Below, in pieces: positions 63,096-64,000 of a DNA stretch of 64,000 nucleotides. A program made the translations under genes and the position numbers. Below the pieces are notes generated by a model. The model was not told where the DNA came from, searched no databases, and was given only the letters and a program-made list of their open reading frames with translations. Source of the DNA: an uncultured Clostridia bacterium (lineage in GTDB: Bacteria; Bacillota; Clostridia; Christensenellales; UBA1750); the NCBI GenBank assembly GCA_947625765.1, contig CANQPP010000001.1, forward strand, positions 91,298 through 155,297. Direction: 5' to 3'. The stretch's first letter is position 1. Each line of letters starts with the position of its first letter.

Positions 63096-64000
63096 TTGAG
63101 CCAAGTTAATCCAAACAGGAAAAGAATACGTGACCTGCGGGAAGCAGAACAAGTCTCGCAGGACAATTATCTTATCGTGGATGGACAGGGACAAGAGTCT
63201 CTAAAAATCAAAATATCCAATTTCCTACAGTCTGTTTTCTACAACATTACGGTCGCATTGAAAACGGCCGTGGAGCAAGTCAGGAAAATCGGCGAAGATG
63301 TTGACGGCATCAAATCTACTGTGGAAGAGATGCAGTCTTCCGTTCGGCAGGATACGGAAACCACGCAGAAAAATACCGAGACCGTCATTGAGAAAACTGA
63401 CGAAGTTAAGGGCATGTATGAGGAGGCTGCTGACCTAAAGGCCGCCGCTGAGACTGCCAAACAAGCTGTTGAGACTGCCGAGAAAGTGCAGGAAGCCGAG
63501 GACGTTCGTATTGAGAATGAGAACGAGCGCATCGCAGCGGAAGAAGCCAGGAAGAAGGCAGAAGAAGCCCGTGCCGTCGCCGAAAGAGATAGGGCTATTG
63601 CAGAAGAAGCGAGGGGACTCGCCGAGGATACCCGTGAGCTAAACGAAACGGGCAGGGTGGACGCAGAAGCTAATCGCGGAGAAGTCTTTGACGTTACTAT
63701 AGATGCTGCTGAAAAGGCTACCGAGAGAGCTAACGTTGCCGCGCAAGCCTGCGAAGATATTGAAAAACAGGTTGGTGCTGTTCGATACAATCTACCGCAG
63801 AATCTCACTGATGAAGAGAAACTGCAAGCAAAAACGAACATCGGTCTTGAGAAGGTAGACAATACTCCCGACAGTGAGAAGGACGTTCAAAGCGCGTCAA
63901 AGCTGACTACTCCCGTGAACATTAACGGTGTCCCGTTTGATGGCTCCGAGGACGTAAAGGTTGCAGATGATACAAAGGTTGCCAAGGCCGGGGACACTAT
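63096..64000 (+). CDS. Tail fibre/collar protein, 5' part, cut by window end
   Basis: TTG start seven bases after GAGGTGG. The frame is open for 301 codons to the right edge. The N-terminal SQVNPNRKRIRDLREAEQVS attaches to the baseplate. A long coiled coil (residues 80-230, AEEARKKAEEARAVAERDRA) follows. After that comes QNLTDEEKLQAKTNIGLEKV and NTPDSEKDVQSASKLTTPVN, the signature of phage tail-collar fibres that precede a receptor-binding tip. The tip lies outside the window. Confidence 0.8.
   Translation, partial: MSQVNPNRKRIRDLREAEQVSQDNYLIVDGQGQESLKIKISNFLQSVFYNITVALKTAVEQVRKIGEDVDGIKSTVEEMQSSVRQDTETTQKNTETVIEKTDEVKGMYEEAADLKAAAETAKQAVETAEKVQEAEDVRIENENERIAAEEARKKAEEARAVAERDRAIAEEARGLAEDTRELNETGRVDAEANRGEVFDVTIDAAEKATERANVAAQACEDIEKQVGAVRYNLPQNLTDEEKLQAKTNIGLEKVDNTPDSEKDVQSASKLTTPVNINGVPFDGSEDVKVADDTKVAKAGDT

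Noticed and set aside
1..64000. CRISPR array or diversity-generating retroelement
   Set aside because: No regularly spaced identical repeats with unique spacers, and no reverse transcriptase motif (YxDD) or template/variable repeat pair was seen.

Overview
The window is one continuous segment of a large tailed double-stranded DNA phage or prophage of a Gram-positive host, most likely a Clostridia-type Firmicute. The evidence is a complete siphovirus head and tail module, near-perfect AGGAGG ribosome sites before most genes, sigma-A type promoters (TTGACA-17-TATAAT), ATGA/TAATG overlaps between genes, and many small phage genes of unknown function. There are no rRNA or housekeeping genes and no CRISPR array. 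The nearest described relative in gene content is Bacillus phage SPbeta. Shared features are a YonO-type single-chain RNA polymerase, a YonK-like small protein, a YonN-like HU protein, a metallophosphoesterase, two catalytically degraded tyrosine-recombinase-fold proteins (compare MrpR/YopR and YopP), and a BsrG/TxpA-style type I toxin.

Layout. (A) 1-16.2 kb, minus strand: about 30 mostly small accessory genes. They include a recombinase-fold protein, a HicA-like protein, a possible sliding-clamp-like protein, an M20-type metallopeptidase, a zinc-ribbon repeat protein and a ParB-like/DUF6551 protein. (B) 16.2-19.3 kb: divergent control region with a very strong leftward promoter, a candidate antisense RNA over the leader of the first leftward gene, an active tyrosine integrase and a 900-base AT-rich, repeat-bearing, gene-free stretch that may be an origin. 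(C) 19.3-28.5 kb, plus strand: helicase-like ATPase, deaminase, single-chain RNA polymerase, ClpP-like protease, PhoH-like ATPase, YonK-like protein, phosphoesterase and HU. (D) 28.8-43.4 kb: second recombinase-fold protein, terminase, portal, protease/scaffold, capsid, connectors, tail tube and a RusA-like nuclease. (E) 43.4-49.7 kb: an island of selfish and RNA modules set between the tail tube and tape-measure genes. (F) 49.8-64 kb: a 2578-codon tape measure, baseplate genes and a fibre gene cut by the window edge. A second type I toxin module lies at 58.3-58.7 kb.

How it probably works. Host polymerase reads the early leftward genes and the control region from sigma-A promoters, many of which carry a shared AT-rich element just upstream of the -35 box. 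The integrase gives lysogeny, and the degraded recombinase-fold proteins are candidate regulators. The phage polymerase is expected to read the rightward late genes.

Most notable: region E and the 58 kb locus carry at least four, possibly six, toxin-antitoxin-like modules. Two are type I RNA-regulated systems deduced from complementarity, promoters and terminators. There is a leaderless PBECR-type nuclease gene followed by two copies of a structured pseudoknot RNA with compensatory base changes. A larger structured RNA contains a tRNA-like domain, and a 48-base mini-tRNA-like element with its own promoter lies near the left end. Three core genes (RNA polymerase, PhoH-like, RusA-like) seem to start at non-standard codons (AUC, ACG, AUA). 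All assignments come from reading the sequence; no database search was run.
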